DNA of 10,233 nt from Clostridiales bacterium UBA8153 (GTDB lineage Bacteria > Bacillota > Sulfobacillia > UBA8153), in contig DMHJ01000135.1 in the NCBI GenBank assembly GCA_003449495.1, forward strand, positions 1-10,233, given 5' to 3'. Shown in pieces: positions 1 through 7,003 of the stretch (the stretch's first letter is position 1; each line of letters opens with the position of its first letter). The position numbers were made by a program, and so were the translations under genes. A model generated the notes under the pieces. That model was not told the DNA's origin. It searched no databases and worked only from the letters and a program-made list of their open reading frames with translations.

Positions 1-2
1 GG

Positions 3-497
3 GGCGAGGCTCTGGTGGAAGGAACCATTGTCTCCTTGGAAGAGGCCTTGGAGAAGGCGGCGGAAAAGCTGCTGGCTGCCAAGAACGCGTACTTCTTCCC
101 GGGGCCCCTGGTGCTCTGGGACTGGAAAGAAGGGGTAGCGGCCAAGGCCCGAGCGGTGTTGGACATGGCCAAGGCGGCGGGTGCCGGCATCATTCCCATG
201 CCCGACTATCGCCCGAAGTATCCCATGATCAACCCGGCGGTGGAGATCAACCCCAACCACCCTAACCTGACCATCTGGCACAACCAGATCGATGTCTGTG
301 CCTTTGTCGGTGTGCACTGCCATTACGCCAATCTCGCCCTGAAGATCATCCGGGGCGGTACTGATTGTTACACTATCGCCCTCTGCGCAGAAGTGGGCCA
401 CGAAGACGCCATGGTTTCCTTCCGCCAGATGGGGCTTGCAGAGATGAAACAGCTGACGGCAGCGATCGTGCGCAGGAAAGGGGAGTGCCGGCAGTGA
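3..497 (+). CDS. CO dehydrogenase beta / ACS epsilon (CdhB)-like small subunit of a 2-oxoacid:ferredoxin oxidoreductase, 5' partial
   Basis: The reading frame is open to the left window edge, so the true start is probably outside. A GTG at 15 is possible but has no visible ribosome binding site. The protein has an N-terminal helix (SLEEALEKAAEKLLAAK), then FFPGPLVLWDW, MPDYRPKYPMINP and INPNHPNLTIWHNQIDV, and a Cys/His-rich VGVHCHYANLALKIIRGG segment. This fits, from memory, small proteins labelled 'CO dehydrogenase beta subunit family' (CdhB/ACS epsilon fold, a nucleotide-binding-like domain). Such genes accompany five-subunit pyruvate or 2-oxoglutarate ferredoxin oxidoreductases in Hydrogenobacter-type bacteria. 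Its stop (TGA 495-497) overlaps the alpha-subunit ATG by one base, which implies translational coupling and membership of the same complex. No CODH catalytic subunit is visible, so a CODH role is less likely than an accessory oxidoreductase subunit. Family assignment is moderately sure; its biochemical role is inferred. Confidence 0.75.
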   Translation, partial: GEALVEGTIVSLEEALEKAAEKLLAAKNAYFFPGPLVLWDWKEGVAAKARAVLDMAKAAGAGIIPMPDYRPKYPMINPAVEINPNHPNLTIWHNQIDVCAFVGVHCHYANLALKIIRGGTDCYTIALCAEVGHEDAMVSFRQMGLAEMKQLTAAIVRRKGECRQ

Positions 498-1639
498 TGA
501 CACAGCAAGTCACGGTAGATCCAGACCGGCTGTTCTTCCAGAGCGAGAGGCGCAAGCTCTTTGTAACCGGCAGCGAAGCCGTGGGTGAGGCCATCAAGCG
601 CGCCAATGTGGACGTTGGTATTGCCTATCCCATCACCCCACAGTCCGAGAGCATGCACATTGTCGGCGACCTGTACGCCGAGGGCTACCTGAAAGACTAT
701 TTCCGGGGAGAAAACGAGTTCTCGGTGATGTCGGCGGTGGCGGGAGCGTCCATGGGCGGCGTTCGCGTTTTTACCGCCACCGGCGGGCCGGGTACGCTGC
801 GCAGCTTTGAAATGTTTCCTACCTGGGCGGGCGCCCGGCTGCCGATCGTGTGTGCCTTTCTTACCCGGGGCGTGAACTCGCCCCTGACGATCCAGCCCGA
901 TACCATCGAAATGGCCTATATGCTGGATACGGGCATGATTATGTTCCATGCGGAGGACGCCCAGGACCTGTACGACATGATCCTCAAGGCCTTTGTCGTT
1001 GCCGAGCAGTGCGATGTACACATACCGGTGGGGGTTTTCGCCGACGGGTTCTTCGTCACTCATACCCGGGACGAGGTGATGGTGGCTCCTCCCGAGATGA
1101 AGCTGCCCGCCTATCAGCCGTATAGCTCGCCCGTACCGGTGATGGACATGGAAAACGTGCCGTTCAGGCAGATGCGGGATCCTTTTGTGATGAAGAGCAA
1201 CTTTATCAGCTACGCGGCGCACGCTTCCTGGCAACAGGAAGTAACGGCGGCGGCCGAAAGGGCCCGGCCGTACATCCAGCACTACCTGGGCGGCCTGGTG
1301 GAGGCAGAAAACCCCGGGGCGGACATCCTGGTAATAGCTTCGGGGACTGCCGTCTCCCAGAGCCGGGCGGCCATCCAAACCGCGGCCGGACTGGGGTTTG
1401 AAGCCGGTCTGGTGAAGGTCAAGTGTCTGCGTCCCTTTCCCACCGAGGAGATGCGGGCGCTCACCGGCCAGTGCAAAGCCATCGTTGTCCCGGAGTTCAA
1501 CCGGGTAGGGTGGCTGGCCAGGGAGATCCGGGCCACCATTGAGGACAACGGGAAAGTGGTGGGGGGCCCCCGGGTTTTCGGCGGGATGACCATGCCCACG
1601 GATATGATCGTGGATGCCATCAGGAGGTGCTCGGCATGA
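497..1639 (+). CDS. porA: 2-oxoacid:ferredoxin oxidoreductase, alpha subunit
   Basis: This 380-residue protein has the typical length of a separate alpha subunit. Together with beta it forms the thiamine-diphosphate site that decarboxylates a 2-oxoacid and makes acyl-CoA with reduced ferredoxin (or the reverse, CO2-fixing reaction). Visible motifs are YPITPQSE at residues 44-51, an ENEF acidic motif near 72-75 where the TPP-activating glutamate is expected, and TATGGPGT at 93-100. A C-terminal domain begins near ADILVIASG and includes VKCLRPFPTEEM. The ATG at 497 is chosen because AGGAAAGGGGAG (475-486) lies at suitable spacing. A GTG at 494 is the alternative, and the open frame extending further upstream runs inside the preceding gene. 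The gene overlaps both neighbours by a few bases. Substrate (pyruvate, 2-oxoglutarate, other) cannot be read from the sequence, so the symbol is by family convention. Confidence 0.93.
   Translation: MTQQVTVDPDRLFFQSERRKLFVTGSEAVGEAIKRANVDVGIAYPITPQSESMHIVGDLYAEGYLKDYFRGENEFSVMSAVAGASMGGVRVFTATGGPGTLRSFEMFPTWAGARLPIVCAFLTRGVNSPLTIQPDTIEMAYMLDTGMIMFHAEDAQDLYDMILKAFVVAEQCDVHIPVGVFADGFFVTHTRDEVMVAPPEMKLPAYQPYSSPVPVMDMENVPFRQMRDPFVMKSNFISYAAHASWQQEVTAAAERARPYIQHYLGGLVEAENPGADILVIASGTAVSQSRAAIQTAAGLGFEAGLVKVKCLRPFPTEEMRALTGQCKAIVVPEFNRVGWLAREIRATIEDNGKVVGGPRVFGGMTMPTDMIVDAIRRCSA
1622..1628 (+). promoter_or_regulatory. Ribosome binding site setting the beta-subunit start
   Basis: AGGAGGT lies seven bases before the ATG at 1636. 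This favours 1636 over the in-frame GTG at 1627, which overlaps the site itself. The site is inside the end of the alpha gene, consistent with translational coupling through the ATGA overlap. Confidence 0.75.
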
Positions 1640-2493
1640 CGCGCAGGATGTTCAAGATATCCGCCGGTTTTGAGGAGGTCATGCCTCCTGAGTACCGGGA
1701 GCTGGTCGAGAAGGGGCCGTTTGAGAAGCAGCTGGGCGTAGCCGAGCTGGGGACGTTCAAGGAGCTCTTGGAGGAGCACCCTTTGTGCGCCGGCTGTGGT
1801 CTTGCCCTCTCACTGCGCCTGACGCTAATCTCGCTACCCAGCCCCGAGGACACGGTCATCGTCGGAGCAACCGGATGCAGCTCGCTGGCCTTCCCCCAGG
1901 TGGCGGTGCACAATATCCACTCTTTGTTCGGCAATCAGAATGCCGTGGCGACCGGGCTCAAGCGGGCCTTGTCCCTCCGCTTTCCCGATCGCGCCAAGGA
2001 TGTGGTGGTCATTGCCGGCGACGGGGCCACGTGCGATATCGGTTTGGAGTCGGTGATGCACTCTTGGTTCAGAGGGGAAAAACTCACCACCATCATGCTG
2101 GACAACGAAGCGTACGCCAATACCGGCGGGCAGGAAAGCGGCATGAGCCAGCTGGGGACGGTGTTGAACATGGCCCCCATGGGGAAGAAGTTCAAGAAGG
2201 TCGCCTTCCCCGAGGTGGCCAAGGCCGCCGGTTGCGTCTACGTGGCCGTGGCGGCACCGCACCAGCCCAGGCGCCTGGAACGGTCAGTCCGGCGCGCGAT
2301 CCTCATCGCCCGCGAGATCGGCCCGACCTACGTCCAGCTATACACTCCCTGTCCGACCAACTATAAGTTCAAGCCCGCCGATACGCTGTCCGTAATCAGG
2401 GAACAGGAGAAGGCAGGCCTCTTCAGGCCCGACGAGTATCTCTCGCCGGAGGCGGCCGCGTACATCCAGCAACTAGAGGAGGCCAAGGGGTAA
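1636..2493 (+). CDS. porB: 2-oxoacid:ferredoxin oxidoreductase, beta subunit (TPP-binding)
   Basis: The protein has 285 residues and binds thiamine diphosphate with a proximal [4Fe-4S] cluster. The TPP/Mg motif is GDGATCD at about 128-134 followed by NEAYANTGGQ at 157-166. Cysteines C51 and C54 (LCAGCG), C81 (ATGCSS) and C239 (TPCPT) match the four-cysteine cluster pattern known for PorB and the equivalent domain of large PFORs. The C-terminal part (GPTYVQLYTPCPTNYKF) is typical of pyruvate-type beta subunits. The start at 1636 overlaps the alpha stop (ATGA), and the TAA stop overlaps the gamma ATG by one base. The roughly 35 residues before the first conserved block are a normal extension. 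No lesion is visible. Pyruvate versus 2-oxoglutarate specificity is not determined. Confidence 0.94.
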   Translation: MTRRMFKISAGFEEVMPPEYRELVEKGPFEKQLGVAELGTFKELLEEHPLCAGCGLALSLRLTLISLPSPEDTVIVGATGCSSLAFPQVAVHNIHSLFGNQNAVATGLKRALSLRFPDRAKDVVVIAGDGATCDIGLESVMHSWFRGEKLTTIMLDNEAYANTGGQESGMSQLGTVLNMAPMGKKFKKVAFPEVAKAAGCVYVAVAAPHQPRRLERSVRRAILIAREIGPTYVQLYTPCPTNYKFKPADTLSVIREQEKAGLFRPDEYLSPEAAAYIQQLEEAKG

Positions 2494-3158
2494 TGCAGGA
2501 GAAAACCTTCATCCGCATGTCCGGCCTGGGAGGGCAAGGGGTGGTTACCGCCGCGCACATCCTCGGCGTTGCGGCCGTGCGTTCAGGGTTACTGAGTACC
2601 GTAAACCCGTTCTTTGGGGCGGAGAAGCGCCTGGCGCCGGCCGAAAGCTATGTGCGCATCTCCACGCATCCCATACGGGAGCGCGGGGAAGTGCTCTTCC
2701 CGGACATCATCTTGATCCTGCATCCTCACGTGATCACGCTGGGGAAATGCTATACCATGCCGTTCTTCGAAGGGCTGCAGCCGCAGGGCAAGATCATCAT
2801 CAACGCGCCCGAGCCGCTACCCTTGGGCGAGCGCGATCTGGCACAGCTAGCCGGGCTTGCAGCTCAGCTCTACTACATCCCAGCCACCCAGGTGGCGATG
2901 GAGGTGGCCGGAACCAATCTGTCCACCAACATCGCCATGCTCGGGGCGCTACTGGGGGTAGTCAACCTGGTCAAACCCGGGGCCTTGGAAGAGGCGCTGA
3001 CGGAGCGATTCGGGGGGGCAAAATTCATTGCCTCCGGAACCACCGCGGCCCTTGACGATGTGCTGAAAGGCAAGTTCGCCAAGGTGGCCCAGCTGATCGA
3101 AAAGAACGTGGCCGTGGCGGAACAGGCCAAGAGCTGCGTACAGCAGTATGCACTGTGA
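2493..3158 (+). CDS. porG: 2-oxoacid:ferredoxin oxidoreductase, gamma subunit
   Basis: The protein has 221 residues, a normal size for a separate gamma subunit, the domain that contributes to CoA binding in this enzyme superfamily. It opens with the diagnostic SGLGGQGVVTAA (about residues 10-20), followed by NPFFGAEKRLAPAESYVRIS, which corresponds to the conserved block usually ending in a G-G-x-S or S-x-V-R-x-S pattern. A later segment, GTNLSTNIAMLGALLGV, is also typical of gamma subunits. The ATG at 2493 overlaps the beta TAA by one base, with AGAGGAGG just upstream at about 2475-2482. It is followed 15 bases later by the ferredoxin subunit. Nothing in it looks damaged. Confidence 0.93.
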   Translation: MQEKTFIRMSGLGGQGVVTAAHILGVAAVRSGLLSTVNPFFGAEKRLAPAESYVRISTHPIRERGEVLFPDIILILHPHVITLGKCYTMPFFEGLQPQGKIIINAPEPLPLGERDLAQLAGLAAQLYYIPATQVAMEVAGTNLSTNIAMLGALLGVVNLVKPGALEEALTERFGGAKFIASGTTAALDDVLKGKFAKVAQLIEKNVAVAEQAKSCVQQYAL

Positions 3159-3173
3159 GGAGGGTAAGCCCGC

Positions 3174-3368
3174 ATGTATGTTATCTGCAAGGTAGATGAG
3201 AAGAAGTGCAATGGCTGCAAATTATGCATATGGGCATGTCCCGATCCCAATGTGATCGTGTTCGACCCGGATAGCAAGAAGATCTCGATTCATCAAGCCC
3301 GCTGCAAAGGCTGTGGTCTCTGTGTGGCCGCCTGCCGGCAGAAGGCACTGGAGATCGATGCGGTGTAG
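3174..3368 (+). CDS. porD: 2-oxoacid:ferredoxin oxidoreductase, delta (2[4Fe-4S] ferredoxin) subunit
   Basis: This 64-residue ferredoxin-like protein has two cluster motifs. The first is CNGCKLCIWACP (C12, C15, C18, C22), and the second is CKGCGLCVAAC (C44, C47, C50, C54), where the usual following proline is an arginine. Each motif gives three ligands to one cluster and the fourth ligand to the other. The subunit would pass electrons from the cluster near TPP to external ferredoxin. A strong GAGGAGGG (about 3157-3164) precedes the ATG at 3174. An out-of-frame ATG at 3178 is ignored because it gives no ferredoxin. This is the last gene of the operon, and the natural TAG stop falls at the family's usual length. 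Order here is E-like, alpha, beta, gamma, delta. Confidence 0.92.
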   Translation: MYVICKVDEKKCNGCKLCIWACPDPNVIVFDPDSKKISIHQARCKGCGLCVAACRQKALEIDAV

Positions 3369-3699
3369 CCAGCCGCACCGGACGGCGGGAGGGGATGCGC
3401 CGTGAGGTATTCCCCCGGCCTGGTGCGGGGAGGGCCCGGGACGCACTAGTGCACACCGGCGGACAATTTGCGAATAAGGAAGCGCCCGGCCGGTCTGCCG
3501 TGGGGCTGGGACCGGTACGATGGTATAGGGGAGACTGACTCCCGACCCGCTGGGGTCGGGAGTTTTGCCGTCGCTCACGCTGTTTGGCCACCGTCTTGCC
3601 ACATGGCCTGGCCAACTGAAGGGACATGAACGGGGGTCCCCGCACCCCTGGCCTCTTCAAGCGACTGTTTCTCCCTCGACCTCTGCCCAAATCCTGCTT
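3369..3699. other. Intergenic stretch after the oxidoreductase operon
   Basis: Apart from the terminator at 3538-3566 I see no gene here. At about 3583-3612 there is an imperfect inverted repeat built on TTGGCCA and TGGCCAA. A -10-like TATAGG at about 3525 lacks a convincing -35. On the - strand about 40 codons (roughly 3715 down to 3575) stay open, but I do not recognise the product. Confidence 0.5.
3538..3566 (+). terminator. Rho-independent terminator of the oxidoreductase operon
   Basis: An 11-bp perfect stem, ACTCCCGACCC (3538-3548) pairing with GGGTCGGGAGT (3553-3563), closes a four-base GCTG loop. The T-run TTTT at 3563-3566 follows. It reads only on the + strand because there is no A-run on the left side. 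It lies about 170 bases after the ferredoxin stop codon and is the only strong terminator noticed in the window. Confidence 0.85.
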
Positions 3700-4254
3700 C
3701 ACCGTTGTCGCCATGCAGGCTGAGGTCGAACGTTGCGCCGCGGAGGCCCTCGGCAGGACGCATCGATGTCCCGGTAAATGATGCAGGGATAACGGCCGAT
3801 GCCCTGGCGGCGAAGATGACGTCCGAGCAGTGGGATCGGGTCATCGCCCTCAACCTGACCGGCGCCTTCCACTGCATCCGAGCCGTGCTGCCGGCAATGC
3901 TCGCCCAAGGGGCCGGATCGATCATCAATGCATCGTCGGTAATAGGCGTGTACGGCAACATCGGCCAGGTCAACTACGCCGCCACTAGGACAGGCATCAT
4001 CGGCATGACCAGGGCGCTCCCCGGGAGCTGGGACCTTGGGGCATCTGGGTGAACGCAGTCGCCCCCGGGTTCATTGAGACGGACATGACGGCGCGGGTGC
4101 CGGAGAAAGTGCTGGACCTCATGAGCGCCCGCACGCCCCTGGGACGGTTCGGGCACCCTGGCGATGTGGCGGCCGCTTATCTGTTCCTGGCCTCCGACGA
4201 GGCGGCCTAGATCACCGGCCGGGTACTGGGGTGGATGGCGGGCTGGTCATGTGA
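3700..4254 (+). pseudogene. fabG: Broken SDR-family 3-oxoacyl-ACP / acetoacetyl-CoA reductase (FabG-like)
   Basis: The remnant matches FabG-type short-chain dehydrogenases from just before the NNAG motif to the end. In order: VVAMQAEVER with AAEALGR (about 3701-3756), then in another frame GRIDVPVNDAGIT (normally VNNAG), LNLTGAFHC, the catalytic-serine block NASSVIG and the catalytic-tyrosine block NYAATRTG. The active-site lysine of YxxxK is arginine here. A one-base deletion near 4018 (in CTC-CCC-GGG) shifts the frame to VNAVAPGFIETDMTA and RFGHPGDVAAAYLFLASDEAA. A TAG at 4208-4210 replaces the tyrosine expected before ITG. A further one-base loss near 4229 precedes VDGGLVM and the ancestral TGA at 4252-4254. 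The N-terminal Rossmann half with GxxxGIG is missing. The loss of lysine plus four lesions makes function very unlikely. Confidence 0.88.
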
Positions 4255-4326
4255 TCTGAGGCAGGCCGATGTCACCCCGGGCGCCGGTCGCGTATACTGC
4301 CGGCAAGTCGCCATCAGGGGTGAGTC

Positions 4327-5331
4327 ATGGGCAAGCATCGACCGCCGGACGCCCCCCGGCTTCCCGACCCCGAACCCATCCTCGAGTGCCTGGAGAGAGG
4401 GGATATCGGTCCGGCGGAGGCTATCGCCCGGTGGCGAGGTCTGGACCGGCCGGCCGTCTCTCCCTCCCGTGCCGAGCCGGCTGCAGCCTGTCCCGGGGAC
4501 TGTCTCGGGGAACTCGCATCCCTGATCGGTCTCGGCGAAGTTGAGCGCCTAGTGAAGGAGATCCGAGCCTTCTCCGTCATCCAGGCTCGCCGGGCGCGCG
4601 AGGGCCTGGCGGCGGATGCCACCTCCCTGCACATGATCTTCCGCGGCAATCCGGGGACGGGTTAAACCACCGTGGCCAGGCTGCTCAACACGATCTTACA
4701 CGGCGCCGGGGTACGCGAAAGTGGCCACGTGGTGGAAGTCGAGCGGGCGGACCTTGTGGGGCAGTGCATCGGCCACACCGCTCAGTGGACGCGGGAGCAC
4801 ATCCGCCGGGCATCGGGAGGCATCCTGTTCATTGACGAGGCTTACTCGCCGGCCCGGGGTGGCGACAAGGATTTCGGCCGCGAGGCCATCGACAAGCTTG
4901 TGAAGGCCATGGAGGACCACAAGGACTTCATCATCATCCTGGCGGGCTATCAGTGGGAGATGCGGTCGTTCCTCCTCGCCAATCCCGGATTACGATCCCG
5001 GTTTCCCCTTCACCTCGATTTCCGGGACTGTACGGGCCGGGAACTGCTGGCCATTGCCGATCTCATGCTGTGCGAGCGGTAGTACCGCCTGGAACGGGAA
5101 GCGCATGAGGAACTGGCACGCCGGCTCTAGGGGGAGCGGTCGCGCGCCGTTGGCCCGGACCGCGCGGGCAACGCCCGGCTCGCACGGAACCTCATAGAAC
5201 TGGCGATGCGGCGCCAGGCCTGGCGGCTGCTTGGGCAAGAAGGGAGGCATGGGAATTGCGGCAGGAATTGGGTACTTCCCATCGAATTTCCCGCCCGAAA
5301 TCCGGCACCCCTGGACAGGATGCTACGGTGA
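4327..5331 (+). pseudogene. SpoVK/CbbX-type AAA+ ATPase with three in-frame stops
   Basis: From the ATG at 4327 (AGGGGTGAG just upstream) one frame runs 334 codons to TGA 5329-5331, close to the usual length of SpoVK/CbbX-type AAA+ proteins. It is interrupted by TAA 4663-4665, TAG 5080-5082 and TAG 5128-5130. Domains in order are a poorly conserved N-terminus, LASLIGLGEVERLVKEI (family entry block) and HMIFRGNPGTG-stop-TT (Walker A, the stop replacing the catalytic lysine). These are followed by ILFIDEAY (Walker B), FIIILAGY (sensor 1), NPGLRSRF (arginine-finger region) and GNARLARNLIELAMRRQA (C-terminal lid). Both TAGs sit where glutamine would suit (CER-stop-YRL, RRL-stop-GER), so CAG to TAG changes are plausible. 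No frameshift is seen. The known family includes sporulation protein SpoVK and the Rubisco activase CbbX; which this was is unclear. Confidence 0.85.
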
Positions 5332-5352
5332 AGCAAATATATGTTCGGGGTG

Positions 5353-6028
5353 ATGAAATGGCTCAACAAGAAACTATGAGTCTTGTGCGGTCCATCCGCT
5401 ATCCCTACCTTACCCTGGGTATACTGGGTGGTCGCACTCGCAGGGAGCCTGCTTTTCGCGACCAACGTTCCTGGCTCTTGGCAGTGGACGCTCGTGCCTC
5501 TCGGTCTGCTGGCCGTGGCGTGGGTCGACTGGCTGCGCTCGGCTTTGCCGAGTCCTTGGGTGCTGCGGTTGCTGGTGGTCTGCATCACGTGGACCGCCTT
5601 CCTCACTCAGAACCTCGCGATCAGTTTCCGTGGCGACATCCACCCGAACCTGTGGCTGAACTCGCTTTTGTGGGTCGGGCCGTATTTGGGCTTCATCCTG
5701 CCCTGGAAGTGGATACTCGCCCGCTGGTCGTTCACACCGGGCCAGGTGTTGGGGTGGACGGGCCTCCTCGGGTTGATCGTCGAGCAGAACGGCTTGCTCC
5801 GGCGCATGCTCTTCCAAGGCCAAGCCTTTCTTAGCCCTGCTGGGCGCGTCGATGGTGTCCGCCGTCTATGTGGCGATGTTTGGTGTGGCGATCCTTCTGG
5901 TGTTCGAACTGACCCCTCGACTCGCGAGTCCCGGCGCCACAGGAGTGGCCGCCTCACTGGGTTTGACGGCATTAGGCTTTCACGCCGGCGCACTGTGGAT
6001 GGCCGCCGGTCTCGCTTTGCTGCCTTAG
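5353..6028 (+). pseudogene. Frameshifted polytopic membrane protein of unknown family
   Basis: Hydrophobic segments in order are YWVVALAGSLLFA, WTLVPLGLLAVAWV, LLVVCITWTAFLT, LLWVGPYLGFILPW and VLGWTGLLGLIV. At about 5808-5815 the frame changes by one base. In the new frame it continues KAKPFLALLGASMVSAVYVAMFG, VAILLVFELTPRL, GVAASLGLTALGF and AGALWMAAGLALLP, ending at TAG 6026-6028. That gives about seven membrane spans and roughly 220 residues. The start is unclear. ATG 5353 gives MKWLNKKL, then TGA (5377-5379), then VLCGPSA in the main frame. ATG 5358 has a better-spaced GGGGTGAT but needs another frameshift. TTG 5383 is the first start after the TGA but lacks a ribosome binding site. I do not recognise the family. 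It follows the AAA+ relic by a few tens of bases and may have shared its operon. Confidence 0.65.
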
Positions 6029-6060
6029 AACTCAGCCTGGACGGCTCCGCGGCCCCCTTG

Positions 6061-6488
6061 GCAACGCCGACCTGTTCAGCAATTCCTTTATCACGACGCT
6101 CATTCGCGCAAGGTCGTTGGCTGAGCGATGGACGCCACGGCCAAGACAGCTCTGGTGGTTGACGCGCTCGACATGGCCGTACAGACCTGCCGGCCCGGCC
6201 GGGGAGTGATCGATCACTCCGACCACGGCAGCGAGTACACCGCTCTGGCGTTCACCAAGAGGCCTGAGTCGGCTGGCCCGGTGGGTTCGATGGGGAGCGT
6301 GGGGGATGCCCTCGACAACGCACCGGCCGAGCCTACAACCGCAGGCCACAGCACTCGGCGCGCGGGTAGTATCTGAGTCCGGACGAGTTTGAAAGGAAGG
6401 TGGTCAGTTCAGAGCGAACAACTAGACCGGGTGAGTTGTCAGCAACTGCGGCCAGCATTTGACTGTCCGCCAAACCAGGGCAACTCCA
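6061..6488 (+). mobile_element. IS3-family insertion sequence remnant (3' part of transposase orfB plus right end)
   Basis: The pieces line up with the DDE transposase (OrfB) of IS3-family elements. TPTCSA is followed after a frameshift by FLY and DAHSRKVVG, then a TGA (6122-6124, where tryptophan is expected), then AMDATAKTALVVDAL. Next come VIDHSDHGSEYT (second catalytic aspartate; usually HSDRGSQYT) and SMGSVGDALDNA. A junction at about 6333 then skips the region carrying the catalytic glutamate and joins YNRRPQHSA. After an extra TAG (6367-6369) the C-terminal YLSPDEFERK runs to a natural-looking TGA (6460-6462). About 35-40 codons are missing internally, and all of orfA and the front of orfB are absent. 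The element is inactive. It starts about 30 bases after the membrane-protein relic. Confidence 0.82.
6464..6488 (+). repeat. Probable right terminal repeat of the IS3-family remnant
   Basis: Two bases after the transposase stop is a sequence starting TGTCCGCCAAACC and ending GGGCAACTCCA. From memory it resembles ends of some IS3-family elements (GTCC...AAACC.GGGCAA.TCCA, finishing in CA). No matching left end is visible in the window, as expected for a truncated copy. Confidence 0.45.
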
Positions 6489-6784
6489 GTTGTGGAGCAC
6501 CAGAGGAGCAAGGGCGGCCTACGCGGGCGGTGGGCGATTCCACAGAGGCCCGCCTCCGCGGGTCGTCCATGGCTATACCGGGTTCGTTGCCCCAGCTGCC
6601 ACCCGGTGATAGCATATCCTGGTAGAGGGGTGGCTGCGTCAAGATGTGTCCGGGCCACGGGGCCCGGGACTACCCGGAGAACTCGAGGGAGAACGGGCGG
6701 TGGCTCAGTGCTCAGACGTCGGCGCCTGCTGTGGTTTCCTCAAGCTTCGCCGGAATGCCGCACTGGAGAAGGTGGGAACTACTG
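6489..6784. other. Stretch without a recognisable gene
   Basis: Several short open frames exist on both strands, but none shows a known motif, a ribosome binding site or consistent codon use. It may be the debris of the gene whose end is seen at 6785-6892. I see no terminator or tandem repeat here. Confidence 0.4.
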
Positions 6785-6892
6785 GGACAGGCCACTGCAC
6801 GCATCAGGACCCCACTTGAGGTGCTGGCCTATGCACCGGAAGAGTTCCAAGGCCTTCGGAATATGGAAGCGGGTCTCCTCAGGCATCGATGA
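6785..6892 (+). pseudogene. C-terminal fragment of an MNT-type nucleotidyltransferase
   Basis: The segment TPLEVLAYAPEEFQGLRN resembles VDFDLLAYTPAEFEAMRG in the intact nucleotidyltransferase that follows at 7004. Both match the end of the MNT fold, where the strand carrying the third aspartate leads into LAYTPEEFE. In the fragment that strand reads TPLEV, with E but no D. The frame stops soon after at TGA 6890-6892, while another frame continues with IDDGLLVEGLARGR, suggesting a frameshift before the old C-terminus. No GSxARG motif is found upstream, so the catalytic half is missing or unrecognisable. The call rests on one short block of similarity, and the piece is probably a decayed relative of the neighbouring gene. 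Confidence 0.5.
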
Positions 6893-7003
6893 CGGCCTGT
6901 TGGTGGAAGGCTTGGCCCGCGGCCGACTCCGGTGATTCCCGTGGCTAAACGGGGTAAGATGGAATACGGAATAGCCGGACGGCACCGAGCAAGGAGGGCC
7001 GGC

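Noticed and set aside
368..1378. Long open frame on the - strand opposite the alpha subunit
   Set aside because: It is His/Arg-rich with no known motif, and the + strand frame has clear family motifs; it is a by-product of high GC content.
4270..4298. Possible promoter before the AAA+ relic (TATACT at 4293-4298)
   Set aside because: The -10 is good, but the hexamer 17 bases upstream (TGTCAC) hardly matches a -35, so I do not annotate it.
5256..5834. 192-codon open frame on the + strand from 5256
   Set aside because: It mostly reads the membrane-protein relic out of frame; only a short part near 5358 could belong to a real N-terminus.
6203..6220. Perfect 18-bp palindrome GGAGTGATCGATCACTCC
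   Set aside because: It lies exactly over codons for the conserved VIDHSD block of the IS3 transposase, so coding constraint and chance explain it better than an operator.
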